A stretch of DNA of 64,000 bases, taken from contig JAKVOG010000002.1 of assembly GCA_022482925.1 (NCBI GenBank), forward strand, positions 62,001-126,000. Reading direction: 5' to 3'. Of the stretch, positions 19,220 through 28,481 are shown one piece after another. The notes beneath the pieces were generated by a model, which was not told the DNA's origin, made no database searches, and saw only the letters and a list, made by a program, of their open reading frames with translations. The stretch comes from Selenomonas sp. Its GTDB lineage: Bacteria; Bacillota; Negativicutes; Selenomonadales; Selenomonadaceae. The position numbers and the translations under genes were made by a program. Numbering within the stretch: position 1 is the stretch's first letter; every line of letters begins with the position of its first letter.

Positions 19220-19624
19220 ATGGCTGAATCGATTCATGTCAGTGAAGAAGAACTGAGGAAGATAGAACTGAAGAAATATGAGAAGAACTATTCCGAAGCA
19301 GGGCTGTGGGACAAGATCAGGCATCAGGCGGCCGCAATCGGTGTCCGTCTGATCTATGAGGCATTGCAGCTTTACTATGTGACCAAGGCTCCGCATTGTC
19401 CATCGATGGTTAAAGCGGGCATCTATGGTGCGCTCGGCTACCTGATCTCGCCAATCGATCTGATTGCGGATCTGATTCCCGGTATCGGTTATACGGATGA
19501 TGCTGCGGTCATAGCCCTGGCACTGGTGCTGGCACAGGCCTATATCACGGATAGTATTCGTCAGCAGGCCAAAGACAGGATTGCGCAGTTCCTCGGGGAG
19601 GAATATGTCAGCAATCTAGCGTGA
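19220..19624 (+). CDS. YkvA/DUF1232 family membrane protein
   Basis: A 134-residue protein with the DUF1232 signature KAGIYGALGYLISPIDLIADLIPGIGYTDD (about residues 72-101; aromatic/Pro-Asp core) and a hydrophobic C-terminal helix. Family members are small membrane-associated proteins of unknown function. GGAGGGG precedes the ATG. It follows the chemoreceptor by 55 bp and is probably a separate or read-through unit, with a terminator shared with rpmB downstream. Confidence 0.82.
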   Translation: MAESIHVSEEELRKIELKKYEKNYSEAGLWDKIRHQAAAIGVRLIYEALQLYYVTKAPHCPSMVKAGIYGALGYLISPIDLIADLIPGIGYTDDAAVIALALVLAQAYITDSIRQQAKDRIAQFLGEEYVSNLA

Positions 19625-19670
19625 GATTCTACGGGATAAGATGCAGACAATATGTAGACAAAAGAGCATA

Positions 19671-19715
19671 TAAAATAAGCCTACCCCTTGAGCTACAAGG
19701 GATAGGCTTATTTTA
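19671..19715. terminator. Bidirectional terminator between the ykvA-like gene and rpmB
   Basis: A 20-bp stem with one mismatch (19671-19690 with 19696-19715) has A/T-rich ends in both directions. Confidence 0.82.
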
Positions 19716-19746
19716 TGATATATCAGCTTCTGATATTATGCGCAAA

Positions 19747-19938
19747 TCAGATGGCACGCTGAACCTTACCTGAACGCAGGCAGCGCGTGCAGACATTGAT
19801 ACGTTTGGTCTCGCCTTCAACAACAGCGCGGACACGCTGGATGTTCGGAGCCCAAGTACGTCTCGTCTTCAGATGAGAGTGGCTGACATTGTTGCCGGAC
19901 AGCTCGCCCTTACCGCATACTTCACAAACATGTGCCAT
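19747..19938 (-). CDS. rpmB: Ribosomal protein bL28
   Basis: A 63-residue large-subunit ribosomal protein. The zinc-binding type is shown by two CxxC pairs (CEVCGKG at 5-11 and CTRCLRSG near 51-58). NNVSHSHLKTRRTWAPNIQ is the typical L28 core. An AGGAGGTG ribosome site precedes the ATG. It is monocistronic on the minus strand, as is common for rpmB in Firmicutes. Confidence 0.97.
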   Translation of the reverse strand: MAHVCEVCGKGELSGNNVSHSHLKTRRTWAPNIQRVRAVVEGETKRINVCTRCLRSGKVQRAI

Positions 19939-20059
19939 GTGTTACACCTCCTTAATTCTTAGGAGCATAGTAGCCCCTAACACACAATACAAGTATTTTA
20001 GCACAAATACGAGTGGGGTGCAAGTATTTTTACTTGACACCCACTCATATTTTCGGAAT

Positions 20060-21856
20060 TTACAGCAGGCGTTCCAATTCATCCAGGCATTGGCTGAATT
20101 TCTGGAAGGTGATGGTGAATGGCTCACGGCTGGTCATATCGACGCCGGCGCCCTTCAGCAGCTGGATGGAGTAGTCACTGCCACCGCTGGCAAGGAAGCC
20201 ACGATAAGCAGCCTGAGCATCAGTTCCTTCGGTGCGTAATTTATGGGAGAGAGTCATGGCTGCGGCATAGCCCGTGGCATACTGGTAGACGTAGAACGGC
20301 CGGTAGAAGTGTGGGATGCGGGACCATTCCGCGCGCAGCTCGTCATCGAGGATGACACCATCGCCATAGTAACGGCGGTTCAGATCCATCCATAGGCTCT
20401 CAAGCTTATCGGCAGTCAATGCTTCGTTCTGTTCAATGGCTGCATGGGTCAGCTTCTCGAATTCGGCGAAAAGTACCTGCCGGAAGACGGTGGTACGGAT
20501 CTGTTCGAGATAGAGGTTGATGTAGTAGAGACGTTCCTGTGGTGCAGCATGTTTCAGCATGTACTCGAGCAGCAGGTTCTCATTGGTCGTGGAGGCAACT
20601 TCGGCGCAGAAGATCGTGTATTCTGCATTTGTATATTCCTGGTTCTGGCTGCTGTAGAAGCTGTGCATGGAGTGTCCCATCTCATGTGCCAGGGTAGATA
20701 CGGAGTCGTAGGTATCCTGCCAGCTCATGAGCACGAAGGGATGGACTCCGTAGACGCCCCAGGAGTAGGCACCGCTGCGCTTGCCTTCGTTTTCCAGTCG
20801 GTCGACCCAGCCACCGTCGAGTCCGGCGAACAAGTCATGGAGGTAGGTGTCACCCAGCGGCTGCAGAGCCGCACGGATCAGATTGCGGGCCTGCTCGTAA
20901 TCGTAGGTAGTGGCAGGCTTGTCGACTACCGGGACGTAGAGGTCGTACATGTGCAGCTCATCGACACCGAGCAGTTTCTTCTTTAGGGCCATATAGCGGT
21001 GGAGCTCCGGCAGGAATTCGTGCGTGACATCGATGGTCGTGTCATAGACGGATACGGGGATATTGCCGCCATCGAGGGCACCTGTTAGCATGTCCGGATA
21101 ATGGCGCATGGTCGTAATGAACTGGCTGGCCTTGACTGAGGAGCTGTAGAGGCTGGCAAAGGTGTTGCGGAAGCCGAGGTAGGTCTGGAAGAGCTTCTGG
21201 AATGCATCAGCCCTGACTTTCTGGTCTTTGGAGCGGATGAACTGCATATAACGGCTCTCGGAGAGCGTCGTGAGCTGTCCGTCCTCACCAAGTGTATCCG
21301 GAAATTTCAGGTCGGCGTTAGCCATGACGGTATAGGTGTTGCGGGCTGCGGAGCGAAGCTCGCCGGTACGGGCCAGGAATGCTTCTTCGTCCGGAGAGAG
21401 GACGTGCGCCTTGGATCGCAGCAGGTCGGCAAAGCGGAAGCGGTATTTGGCCAGTCCCGGCAATGCATCGGCCATATGGGCGAGCGTTTCTTCCGGCAGG
21501 GCTAAGAGTTCCGGTTCGATGAAGGCGGCTGCGGCACTGGCCTGGTCGAGCAGAGGCAGGCAGCTGGCTGTATCGGCCTGATAGTTCTGATTGGCCGTGT
21601 CGGTATCGGCCTGCATGCGCGCATAGGCAAAGACGGCGCTCAGCGTGATTTCCATCGTATCTACCATGGTGAGGCAATCAAGAAGTGACTGAGGGGCGGC
21701 CAGCTTGCCACGATAGGTACCAATGGAATCCAGCTGCCCGGTGATGCTGTCACGGGCGGTTTTCCAGGCATCACGGGTGGCATAGATATCGCTGAGATGC
21801 CATTTGGCTGCGGCAGGAATATCTTCACGACGGGTCAGTTTATTTTTAGCGGACAT
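20060..21856 (-). CDS. pepF: Oligoendopeptidase F (M3 metallopeptidase)
   Basis: A 598-residue cytoplasmic zinc peptidase that degrades short peptides. The HEMGH zinc motif sits in TLAHEMGHSMHSFYSS (about residue 385), with the third ligand glutamate in the downstream CAEVASTTNENLL. The N-terminal REDIPAAAKWHLSDIYATRDAW is typical of PepF. The start at 21856 (MSAKNKLTRR) is preceded by AAAGGATGG; a longer start at 21880 would place that site inside the coding region. The gene stands alone and is divergent from the radical-SAM genes. Confidence 0.93.
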   Translation of the reverse strand: MSAKNKLTRREDIPAAAKWHLSDIYATRDAWKTARDSITGQLDSIGTYRGKLAAPQSLLDCLTMVDTMEITLSAVFAYARMQADTDTANQNYQADTASCLPLLDQASAAAAFIEPELLALPEETLAHMADALPGLAKYRFRFADLLRSKAHVLSPDEEAFLARTGELRSAARNTYTVMANADLKFPDTLGEDGQLTTLSESRYMQFIRSKDQKVRADAFQKLFQTYLGFRNTFASLYSSSVKASQFITTMRHYPDMLTGALDGGNIPVSVYDTTIDVTHEFLPELHRYMALKKKLLGVDELHMYDLYVPVVDKPATTYDYEQARNLIRAALQPLGDTYLHDLFAGLDGGWVDRLENEGKRSGAYSWGVYGVHPFVLMSWQDTYDSVSTLAHEMGHSMHSFYSSQNQEYTNAEYTIFCAEVASTTNENLLLEYMLKHAAPQERLYYINLYLEQIRTTVFRQVLFAEFEKLTHAAIEQNEALTADKLESLWMDLNRRYYGDGVILDDELRAEWSRIPHFYRPFYVYQYATGYAAAMTLSHKLRTEGTDAQAAYRGFLASGGSDYSIQLLKGAGVDMTSREPFTITFQKFSQCLDELERLL

Positions 21857-22012
21857 AAATATCCATCCTTTCTTTGACACAAGTTCTCATCTATTATAGC
21901 ATGGTTTATCTTTGGAGGGAAAGATGATAGACTTATAGGTATTGTTACTTTGTGCGCTGGTACATTCCTCAAAACAGGAACGCGGCAGTGCACTGGAAAC
22001 GGGGAGGTTACT

Positions 22013-23809
22013 TTGGATCAGAAGATTTTGTGGCTGGCGGTCAATGCGAAATACTCGCATACTTCGCTGGCTGTTCGTTATTTGCGGGAAGCGGTGCCTG
22101 GCTCGGATATCCTGGAGCTGACGATCAATCATCAGTTGCTGTCGATGCTTAGTGAGATCTATGAGCAGCAGCCGAAGGTACTCGGGATTGCCTGCTATAT
22201 CTGGAATATCGGAATCGTGAAACAGCTGCTGGAACTGCTGCCAGCGGCTTTGCCGGATACGGTCATCATCTGTGGCGGTCCGGAGGTTTCCTATCGCACG
22301 GAGGCCTTTCTGGCAGCTTATCCGATGGTAGACTTCGTCTGCCGCGGGGAGGGCGAGGAGGCAATACCGGCTCTGATCGAAAAGCTTTCGGCCTGTCGGT
22401 TTGATGTGGCGACAGCAGGTGCTGCGCTCGATCAGCAGGAGATCCGGGGAATTGCCTGGCGCGCTGGTGATGGTACGATCTGTGCCGGTCATGATGTGAC
22501 GGTTGCGGATATTGACACGATTCCGTTTGCTTATCGGGCAGAGGAAATGGAGCCAATCAAAGAGCGAATCCTATATTATGAGACGACGCGCGGCTGTCCG
22601 TTTTCCTGTGCGTACTGTTTGTCCTGTGCGACGGCGGGGGTACGTTATCTGTCGCTGGAGAGGGTGTTTCGGGAACTGGATTTCTTTGTGGCGCATGGTG
22701 TGCGGCAGGTAAAGTTCGTGGATCGCACGTTCAATGCGAAAAAGGCGCATTTCCTGCCTATATTGAAGTATCTGCGGGCACTGCCGGACAGCTGTCGCAC
22801 GAATTTCCATTTTGAGGTGGCCATCGACTATCTTGATGAGGACGTGCTGACCGTACTGGGCGAGCTGCCACGGGGAAGGGTGCAGCTTGAGATCGGCATC
22901 CAGTCGACGAATGAGCAGACGCTGGCGGCAGTTTCACGGGTCAACCACTGGTCGGATATCCAGGCGCATATCCGGCGGATCATGGGCTTTCACAATATGC
23001 ATCTGCATGTCGATCTTATCATCGGTCTGCCGGGCGAGGGAATGGAATCGTTTCATCAGTCGTTCAACGATGTGTATGCGCTGCAGACCGATATGCTGCA
23101 GCTGGGCTTCCTGAAATTCCTCAAGGGGGCATCAATGATGGATCTGGTGATGCCTTATGGCTATCAGTACATGCCGATGGCACCCTATGAGGTGCTGGTG
23201 AGCGATGCGCTGAGTTATGGGGAGATTCGCTGGTTCCATAGCTTTGAGATGGTGTTCGAGCTGTACTACAATGCCGGACGCTGCAAGGAGACCGCGGCTT
23301 ATATGATCCGTGAGCAGGAGCAGGGGGATGCATTCCGGTTCTGGCAGAAATTCACGGACTGGTGGGAGCAGCAGGGGTTCCAGAAGATCGGACACAGCAC
23401 GAAAAATCTTTATGGCTATCTGCAGCGGTTCTGCTGCGAGACTTATGAGGTGTCTGCTGCCTTGCTGGATAACCTGCTGCGATTTGATGCCCTGTTGGCG
23501 GATGGCGGACGCATCCGTCCGGAGAATCTGGGGTGGAACCTGGAGCGTTGGCAGGCACTTACGGCACCGTTCTGGAAGGGCATGCCATCTGTGGTGCAGT
23601 CTTACATTCCGGGCTATCAGTTCACGAACTGGCGCGAAGTCAACAGGAAGTATCACATCGAGTTCTTTGATTATGATGTGACCCTGGTCCGTCAGCAGCC
23701 TCTGCCATTGAAACAGACGGCGCTGCTGTTTGATTTCACGCAAGGGGATGTCGTATGGCAGGCGGTCAGCCCGGTATTTTGGGGGACTGGATTGGAGTGT
23801 CAGCATTGA
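22013..23809 (+). CDS. B12-binding-domain radical SAM protein (DUF4080 type)
   Basis: A 598-residue protein with an N-terminal cobalamin-binding-like Rossmann domain (about 1-140, IICGGPEVSY) followed by a radical SAM core. The [4Fe-4S] cysteines are in ETTRGCPFSCAYCLS (about residue 180-194), and a DUF4080-like C-terminal region follows. The substrate of this group is unknown. The TTG start at 22013 has GGGGAGG six bases upstream; earlier codons have no such site. The stop overlaps the TTG start of another radical-SAM gene, so the two are coupled. Presence fits an anaerobe. Confidence 0.85.
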   Translation: MDQKILWLAVNAKYSHTSLAVRYLREAVPGSDILELTINHQLLSMLSEIYEQQPKVLGIACYIWNIGIVKQLLELLPAALPDTVIICGGPEVSYRTEAFLAAYPMVDFVCRGEGEEAIPALIEKLSACRFDVATAGAALDQQEIRGIAWRAGDGTICAGHDVTVADIDTIPFAYRAEEMEPIKERILYYETTRGCPFSCAYCLSCATAGVRYLSLERVFRELDFFVAHGVRQVKFVDRTFNAKKAHFLPILKYLRALPDSCRTNFHFEVAIDYLDEDVLTVLGELPRGRVQLEIGIQSTNEQTLAAVSRVNHWSDIQAHIRRIMGFHNMHLHVDLIIGLPGEGMESFHQSFNDVYALQTDMLQLGFLKFLKGASMMDLVMPYGYQYMPMAPYEVLVSDALSYGEIRWFHSFEMVFELYYNAGRCKETAAYMIREQEQGDAFRFWQKFTDWWEQQGFQKIGHSTKNLYGYLQRFCCETYEVSAALLDNLLRFDALLADGGRIRPENLGWNLERWQALTAPFWKGMPSVVQSYIPGYQFTNWREVNRKYHIEFFDYDVTLVRQQPLPLKQTALLFDFTQGDVVWQAVSPVFWGTGLECQH

Positions 23810-24785
23810 ATAAGAAAGAAAATGGTATGCCGCCAGTGTACCGGACATTTTCGGATTATCTGAAAGAGCGATATGGTGAGAAGGTGTATAAGCTGCCGGT
23901 CGGTCTGCCTGTGAGCTGCCCGAATCGGGATGGCAGCTGCGGCAACGGCGGTGCCGGCTGCACCTTTTGCGGTTCCATCGGTGCGGGCTATGAGAATCTG
24001 CCGGCGGACATGACGATCACGCAGCAGCTGGCAGCCAATAAGGCCCATATCATCCCAAGTATAAAGCGAAGAAATTCATCCCGTATTTCCAGAATTTCAG
24101 CAATACCTATGTGGCGCCGGATGTGCTCCGGCGCTGGGTACGGGAGGCCGGGGCCGGGGATGACATCGTTGCCATCTATATTGCGACGCGCCCGGACTGC
24201 ATCAGTGACGAGTATCTGGCAATGTTGAAGGCAGAGGCAGATGCACTCGGCATCGATGTCTGCATCGAGCTGGGGCTCAGAGTGTAAATGTGCATTCACT
24301 GGTTAACATCAATCGCGGACATACTTTGGCCGAGCTCATTGATGCGGTGACTGAGGATCCGGCGCTATGGCCTGCAGACCTGTGTGCATCTGATCCTGAA
24401 CCTGCCCTGGGATGATGAGCTGGATGTGATCGAGGATGCCAAGGTTCTGTCCGCACTTGGTGTCGATCAGGTCAAGCTGCATGCCCTCTATATCGTGAAG
24501 GGAACCGTCATGGCACAGCAGTATGAGGCCGGGGCGCTGAAGCTGGTGAGCCGCGAGGACTATGAGAACCGTGTCATCGCCTTTCTGGAGCATCTGGCCC
24601 CGGAAATCATCGTGCAGCGCATCATCGGACGGGCTCCGGAAGCGAATACGCTGTTCTCGAACTGGCATACTGGCTGGTGGAAGATACGGGATCATATCAT
24701 CAATGTGATGAAGCAGGAGGGACGGTATCAGGGCCGCCTCTGTGATTATCTCAATGGTAAGGCAGTGCGCCGGTTCCTTGATTGA
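23806..24785 (+). pseudogene. TIGR01212/YhcC-type radical SAM protein, three frameshifts
   Basis: About 326 residues when corrected. The opening YRTFSDYLKERYGEKVYKLPV and the cysteine cluster CPNRDGSCGNGGAGCTFC match the TIGR01212 family, whose role is unsettled. Indels: one A missing near 24057 (then YKAKKFIPYFQNFSNTYVAPD), one base missing near 24282 (then SVNVHSLVNINRGHT), and one G extra near 24351 (then RIRRYGLQTCVHLILNLPWDDE). All parts are otherwise conserved. The TTG start at 23806 overlaps the previous stop (TTGA), with TTGGAG upstream; ATG 23827 is an alternative. Confidence 0.8.
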
Positions 24786-24792
24786 CACGGGT

Positions 24793-24856
24793 ACAATAGA
24801 GATACAAAAAAGAGGCATTCTCTTTGGAGAATGCCTCTTTTTTGTATCTCTATTGT
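24793..24856. terminator. Exceptionally long perfect hairpin, bidirectional terminator
   Basis: A 30-bp perfect inverted repeat (24793-24822 with 24827-24856) encloses a four-base TTTG loop. The core GAGGCATTCTC/GAGAATGCCTC with flanking A6/T6 runs is a normal bidirectional terminator for the radical SAM gene and fba. The perfect match extends 11 bp beyond the A/T runs, which is unusual. Confidence 0.85.
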
Positions 24857-24866
24857 CGTGATCGAA

Positions 24867-25856
24867 TTACTTGATCAGGGACATGATTTCCGGTGCGCGG
24901 CCGTTGGAACCGAGGACGTCCTTAATCTTGTGCTCAACGAGCTCTTTGATGTAGGTACGGCCATCAGCAACGTACTGACGCGGGTCGAAATGCTCCGGAT
25001 GAGCGCAGAAGTGCTCACGGATACCAGCCGTCATAGCGAGACGGAGGTCGGAGTCGATGTTGATCTTGCAGACAGCAGACTTAGCAGCCTTGCGCAGCTG
25101 ATCCTCTGGGATACCAACTGCATCATCCAGCTTGCCGCCGTTTGCATTGATGATCTTAACATACTTCGGAATAACGGAAGATGCACCATGGAGAACGATT
25201 GGGAACTCCGGAATGCGCTTCTCGATTTCAGCCAGGATGTCGAAACGGAGCTCAGGCGGAACCAGAACGCCGTCAGCATTGCGCGTGCACTGCTCCGGTT
25301 TGAACTTGAATGCGCCATGGGACGTACCGATAGCGATAGCCAGGGAATCAACGCCAGTCTTCTCGACGAATTCCTCAACTTCTTCCGGCTGCGTGTAAGC
25401 TGCATCATGAGCAGCAACCTTGACATCATCCTCGATACCAGCCAGTTTGCCCAGCTCAGCCTCGACGACTACGCCACGTGCATGAGCGTACTCAACGACT
25501 TTTTTCGTGACTTCGATGTTCTCTTTGAAGTCATAGTGGGAACCGTCGATCATGACGGAGGAGAAACCACCATCGATGCAGGATTTGCAAGTCTCGAAAT
25601 CTGCGCCGTGGTCGAGATGCAGAGCGATAGGAATATCGTTGATCTCCAGAGCAGCTTTTACGAGATGTACGAGGTACTCATGCTTAGCGTATTTACGTGC
25701 GCCAGCGGAGCACTGCAGGATGACCGGGGACTGCAGCTCAGCAGCTGCTTCCGTGATACCCTGTACGATTTCCATGTTGTTGACGTTGAAAGCACCGATA
25801 GCGTAGCCGCCTTCGTAAGCTTTCTTGAACATTTCTTTAGTTCCAACTAATGGCAT
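24867..25856 (-). CDS. fba: Class II fructose-bisphosphate aldolase
   Basis: A 329-residue zinc aldolase interconverting fructose-1,6-bisphosphate with dihydroxyacetone phosphate and glyceraldehyde-3-phosphate in glycolysis and gluconeogenesis. Visible: the HLDHGADFE zinc/catalytic motif (about 80-88), GTSHGAFKF (second zinc histidine), VLHGASSV (third histidine) and KINIDSDLRLA (phosphate binding). The start has TTAGGGGG just upstream. It is a single gene with an extended -10 promoter and the long shared terminator. Confidence 0.96.
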   Translation of the reverse strand: MPLVGTKEMFKKAYEGGYAIGAFNVNNMEIVQGITEAAAELQSPVILQCSAGARKYAKHEYLVHLVKAALEINDIPIALHLDHGADFETCKSCIDGGFSSVMIDGSHYDFKENIEVTKKVVEYAHARGVVVEAELGKLAGIEDDVKVAAHDAAYTQPEEVEEFVEKTGVDSLAIAIGTSHGAFKFKPEQCTRNADGVLVPPELRFDILAEIEKRIPEFPIVLHGASSVIPKYVKIINANGGKLDDAVGIPEDQLRKAAKSAVCKINIDSDLRLAMTAGIREHFCAHPEHFDPRQYVADGRTYIKELVEHKIKDVLGSNGRAPEIMSLIK

Positions 25857-25904
25857 TTTTCATTACCCCCTAATGAATTCTGTTCTAATAAACGAACTGT
25901 GTAT

Positions 25905-25913
25905 ATTATAACA
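25905..25913 (-). promoter_or_regulatory. Extended -10 promoter of fba
   Basis: On the minus strand TGTTATAAT provides an extended -10 box about 50 bp before the ATG. No good -35 is visible. Confidence 0.55.
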
Positions 25914-26002
25914 TAGAACTTTCGTCCGGTGTATAGCCAAACGGGAAATTTTTGAAAATTCTTCAAATCGATAACAAATAATAGAAATTGGCGGACTATT
26001 TC

Positions 26003-26881
26003 CTATAAAGCCGAAACAATCCGTTCCATATCTGCAGGCATAGGAGCTGTGACCGAGATCGGCTGGCCAGTCATCGGGTGGGCAAAGCTCAGCCGGAAGG
26101 CATGCAATGCCTGCCTTTCAATGAGTGCCTGACTGCCTCCGTACAGATCATCGCCGAGGAGGGGATGGCCGAGATGGGCCAGATGTACACGGATCTGATG
26201 GGTCCGCCCCGTCTCCAGCGTGAGCTGGATGAGTGAGAGACGGTCATTGCTCTGTAGCGTTTCATAGTGTGTGCGGGCTGGTTTGCCCTCCGGACTGACT
26301 TCGCGCAGGATGATGCTGGGCAGCGCACGGGCAATCGGGGCATCAATCAGGCCGGCCGGTGGCGTGAGCCTGCCCGGTATGATGGCCTGGTACTCGCGGT
26401 GGAACTGCTTGATGCCTTTTGGAGAAAGCTGATACTGGACCTGCGGCTGCTTGGCGATGAGCACAAGACCGCTGGTCTCACGGTCCAGCCGGTGCACCGG
26501 ATGAAAGGCATGGGCCTCCCCGTGCTGCTGGTACCAGTGCAGCACGGCATTGCCAAGTGTGCCACGTGGCTCCTGGGTCGTTGGATGTACGAGCTGTCCG
26601 GCTGGTTTATTGATGATGAGCAGCCATTCGTCCTCATAGCGGATATCCAGCGGCAGATCCTCCGGTTCGATGTTGCTGGGGCGCAGGATATCATAGGTAA
26701 TGACATCGCCGGTCTTTACGGTGGATTGGGCTGCGTTGACGAGTATCTGATTGATGCGGAACGTGCCGGAGTGCTTGATCCGTTTCCAGCTGGTATTGGA
26801 TATGCCCTGTTCTTGCTTTAAAAAAGCCTTGACGGGCATAGTCGTCAAGGCTTCAGCAAGTGTGACCTGAATGGTGGTCAT
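26003..26881 (-). CDS. RluA-family pseudouridine synthase
   Basis: A 292-residue RNA pseudouridine synthase. An N-terminal S4-like RNA-binding region (about 15-70) precedes the catalytic domain, with HRLDRETSGLVLIAK (catalytic Asp) near residue 130 and the later LETGRTHQIRVHLAHLGHPLLGD motif. It could be RluD- or RluC-like; the target site cannot be read. The start ATG overlaps the stop of uraA by four bases, so the two are translationally coupled. Confidence 0.9.
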   Translation of the reverse strand: MTTIQVTLAEALTTMPVKAFLKQEQGISNTSWKRIKHSGTFRINQILVNAAQSTVKTGDVITYDILRPSNIEPEDLPLDIRYEDEWLLIINKPAGQLVHPTTQEPRGTLGNAVLHWYQQHGEAHAFHPVHRLDRETSGLVLIAKQPQVQYQLSPKGIKQFHREYQAIIPGRLTPPAGLIDAPIARALPSIILREVSPEGKPARTHYETLQSNDRLSLIQLTLETGRTHQIRVHLAHLGHPLLGDDLYGGSQALIERQALHAFRLSFAHPMTGQPISVTAPMPADMERIVSAL

Positions 26882-28143
26882 GCGTCTTCGTTTTCCTTAT
26901 TGGTACCACGCAGGCAGGCAATAAGGTGGAAGGCTACTGACATGATGATAGCAACTACGGTTGCCAGTGACATGCCCTTGAGTGTGACCGTACCGATGGT
27001 GATGCTGGCGGTAGAAACGCCAAGGCCCATGACGATAGCGGTCAGCATCAGGTTGATCGGGTTGTTGTAGTCTACTTTTCCTTCTACGAGCACGCGGATA
27101 CCAGAGGCAGCGATGACGCCGAACAGCAGCATGCTGACACCGCCCATGACCGGGGTCGGGATGCTCTGGATGATTGCAGCCAGTTTGCCGAAACAGGACA
27201 GCAGGATAGCAAAGACAGCTGCGCCGCCGATGACCCAGGTCGAGAAGACTTTCGTGATGGCGAGGACGCCGATGTTCTCACCGTAGGTTGTATTCGGCGT
27301 CGAGCCAAAGAACCCCGAGATGATCGTGGAGATACCATTGCCGAAGATGGAACGGTCCAGCCCCGGGTCCTTCGTGAGATCTGCACCGACGATATTTCCG
27401 GTGACGATCAGATGGCCGATATGCTCGGCGATGACGACGAGTGCTGCCGGCAGGATGATGAGGATTGCATCCATATTGAAGGTCGGCGTGTAGAACGTTG
27501 GCAGGGCAAATACCGGAGCATTCTCGACCAGGGCCCAATCAACCATGCCGCAGGCTGCGGCGATGAGATAGCCGCCGACAACACCCAGCAGAATCGGGAT
27601 GATCGCGAGGAAACCGCGGAATGCAACCGAGGCAAATACCGTGATAGCCAGTGTTGCCAGCGAGACGAAGATCGTCGTGCCATCGGCTGGTTTGTCAGCA
27701 GTGAGTCCGGCCATGCCGGCTGCTGTCGGCATGAGTTCAAGCCCAATGACGGCAACGATGGCACCCATGGAAGCCGGTGGGAAGATGATGTCGATCCAGC
27801 GGGTACCGATTACCCGGATGAGCAGGCCAATCAGACAGAATACGATACCGACAACGATGAAGCCGCCGAGTGCTGCCTCATAGCTGTATTGCGACAGTAC
27901 GAGGAATACAGGGGAGAGGAAGGCAAAGCTGGAACCCAGGTAAGCAGGGATCTTGCCTTTGCACAGGATCAGGTACAGAATCGTGCCAATACCGTTAAAG
28001 AGCAGTACCGTAGCTGGATTGACCTTGAAGAGGATTGGGACGAGCACGGTAGAGCCGAACATGGCAAAAAGATGCTGCAGGGAAAGTGGGATGGTCTCGA
28101 GCAGCGGAAGCTTCTCGTCTACCCCGATGGAACGATTACGCAA
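26878..28143 (-). CDS. uraA: Uracil/xanthine permease (NCS2 family)
   Basis: A 421-residue inner-membrane nucleobase:proton symporter with about 14 hydrophobic segments. The NCS2 signature is visible in the segment around GFFGSTPNTTYGENIGVLAITKV and in AEHIGHLIVTGNIVG, which carries the substrate-binding glutamate (AEHIG). The TTG at 28143 is chosen because AAGGAG lies ten bases upstream; longer frames run through the promoter. It heads an operon with the rluA-like gene. A palindrome overlaps its -35 box. Confidence 0.88.
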   Translation of the reverse strand: MRNRSIGVDEKLPLLETIPLSLQHLFAMFGSTVLVPILFKVNPATVLLFNGIGTILYLILCKGKIPAYLGSSFAFLSPVFLVLSQYSYEAALGGFIVVGIVFCLIGLLIRVIGTRWIDIIFPPASMGAIVAVIGLELMPTAAGMAGLTADKPADGTTIFVSLATLAITVFASVAFRGFLAIIPILLGVVGGYLIAAACGMVDWALVENAPVFALPTFYTPTFNMDAILIILPAALVVIAEHIGHLIVTGNIVGADLTKDPGLDRSIFGNGISTIISGFFGSTPNTTYGENIGVLAITKVFSTWVIGGAAVFAILLSCFGKLAAIIQSIPTPVMGGVSMLLFGVIAASGIRVLVEGKVDYNNPINLMLTAIVMGLGVSTASITIGTVTLKGMSLATVVAIIMSVAFHLIACLRGTNKENEDA

Positions 28144-28178
28144 AATAAAAACACTCCTTCTATATAATACAGATGCAT

Positions 28179-28229
28179 AAAATAGTGCTTCTAGTAATTT
28201 AGCACAAAAGTGGACTCGTGTCCACTTTT
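28179..28229 (-). promoter_or_regulatory. uraA promoter with overlapping palindromic operator
   Basis: On the minus strand TTGTGC (28207-28202) and TATTTT (28184-28179) are 17 bp apart. A perfect 10-bp inverted repeat (AAAAGTGGAC-TCGT-GTCCACTTTT, 28206-28229) abuts the -35 box, the position of a repressor or activator site. The intergenic stretch 28144-28481 otherwise contains only the divergent lysC promoter. Confidence 0.55.
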
Positions 28230-28365
28230 CCTGCATCTATTGCAATTCATGTCCTTTTTTATCATTTTGGGTATAAAAAACTCGGGTTATCTTTAAAAAT
28301 GTAACATATTTTACAGGAAATGTTCCTTCCAAAAGAACGTTTTTACGTAATTTTGCATTTTTCCA

Positions 28366-28394
28366 TAGACAGCTGTCCATTTTTCCTGTATAAT
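28366..28394 (+). promoter_or_regulatory. Promoter of lysC
   Basis: TAGACA (28366-28371) and TATAAT (28389-28394) with a 17-bp spacer predict a start near 28401 and a leader of about 80 nt. No lysine riboswitch is visible in that leader. Confidence 0.72.
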
Positions 28395-28481
28395 ATGTTT
28401 CGATTAAACACATTAACAAACGAAAGCCGTATTTGTCCGTCGGATGTGGATAGGACTGCGGTTATGTTTAGGGGGAGAATC

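Noticed and set aside
28144-28481. PyrR attenuator before uraA or lysine riboswitch before lysC
   Set aside because: Neither the PyrR-binding loop nor the L-box core pattern is visible; only promoters and a palindrome are seen.
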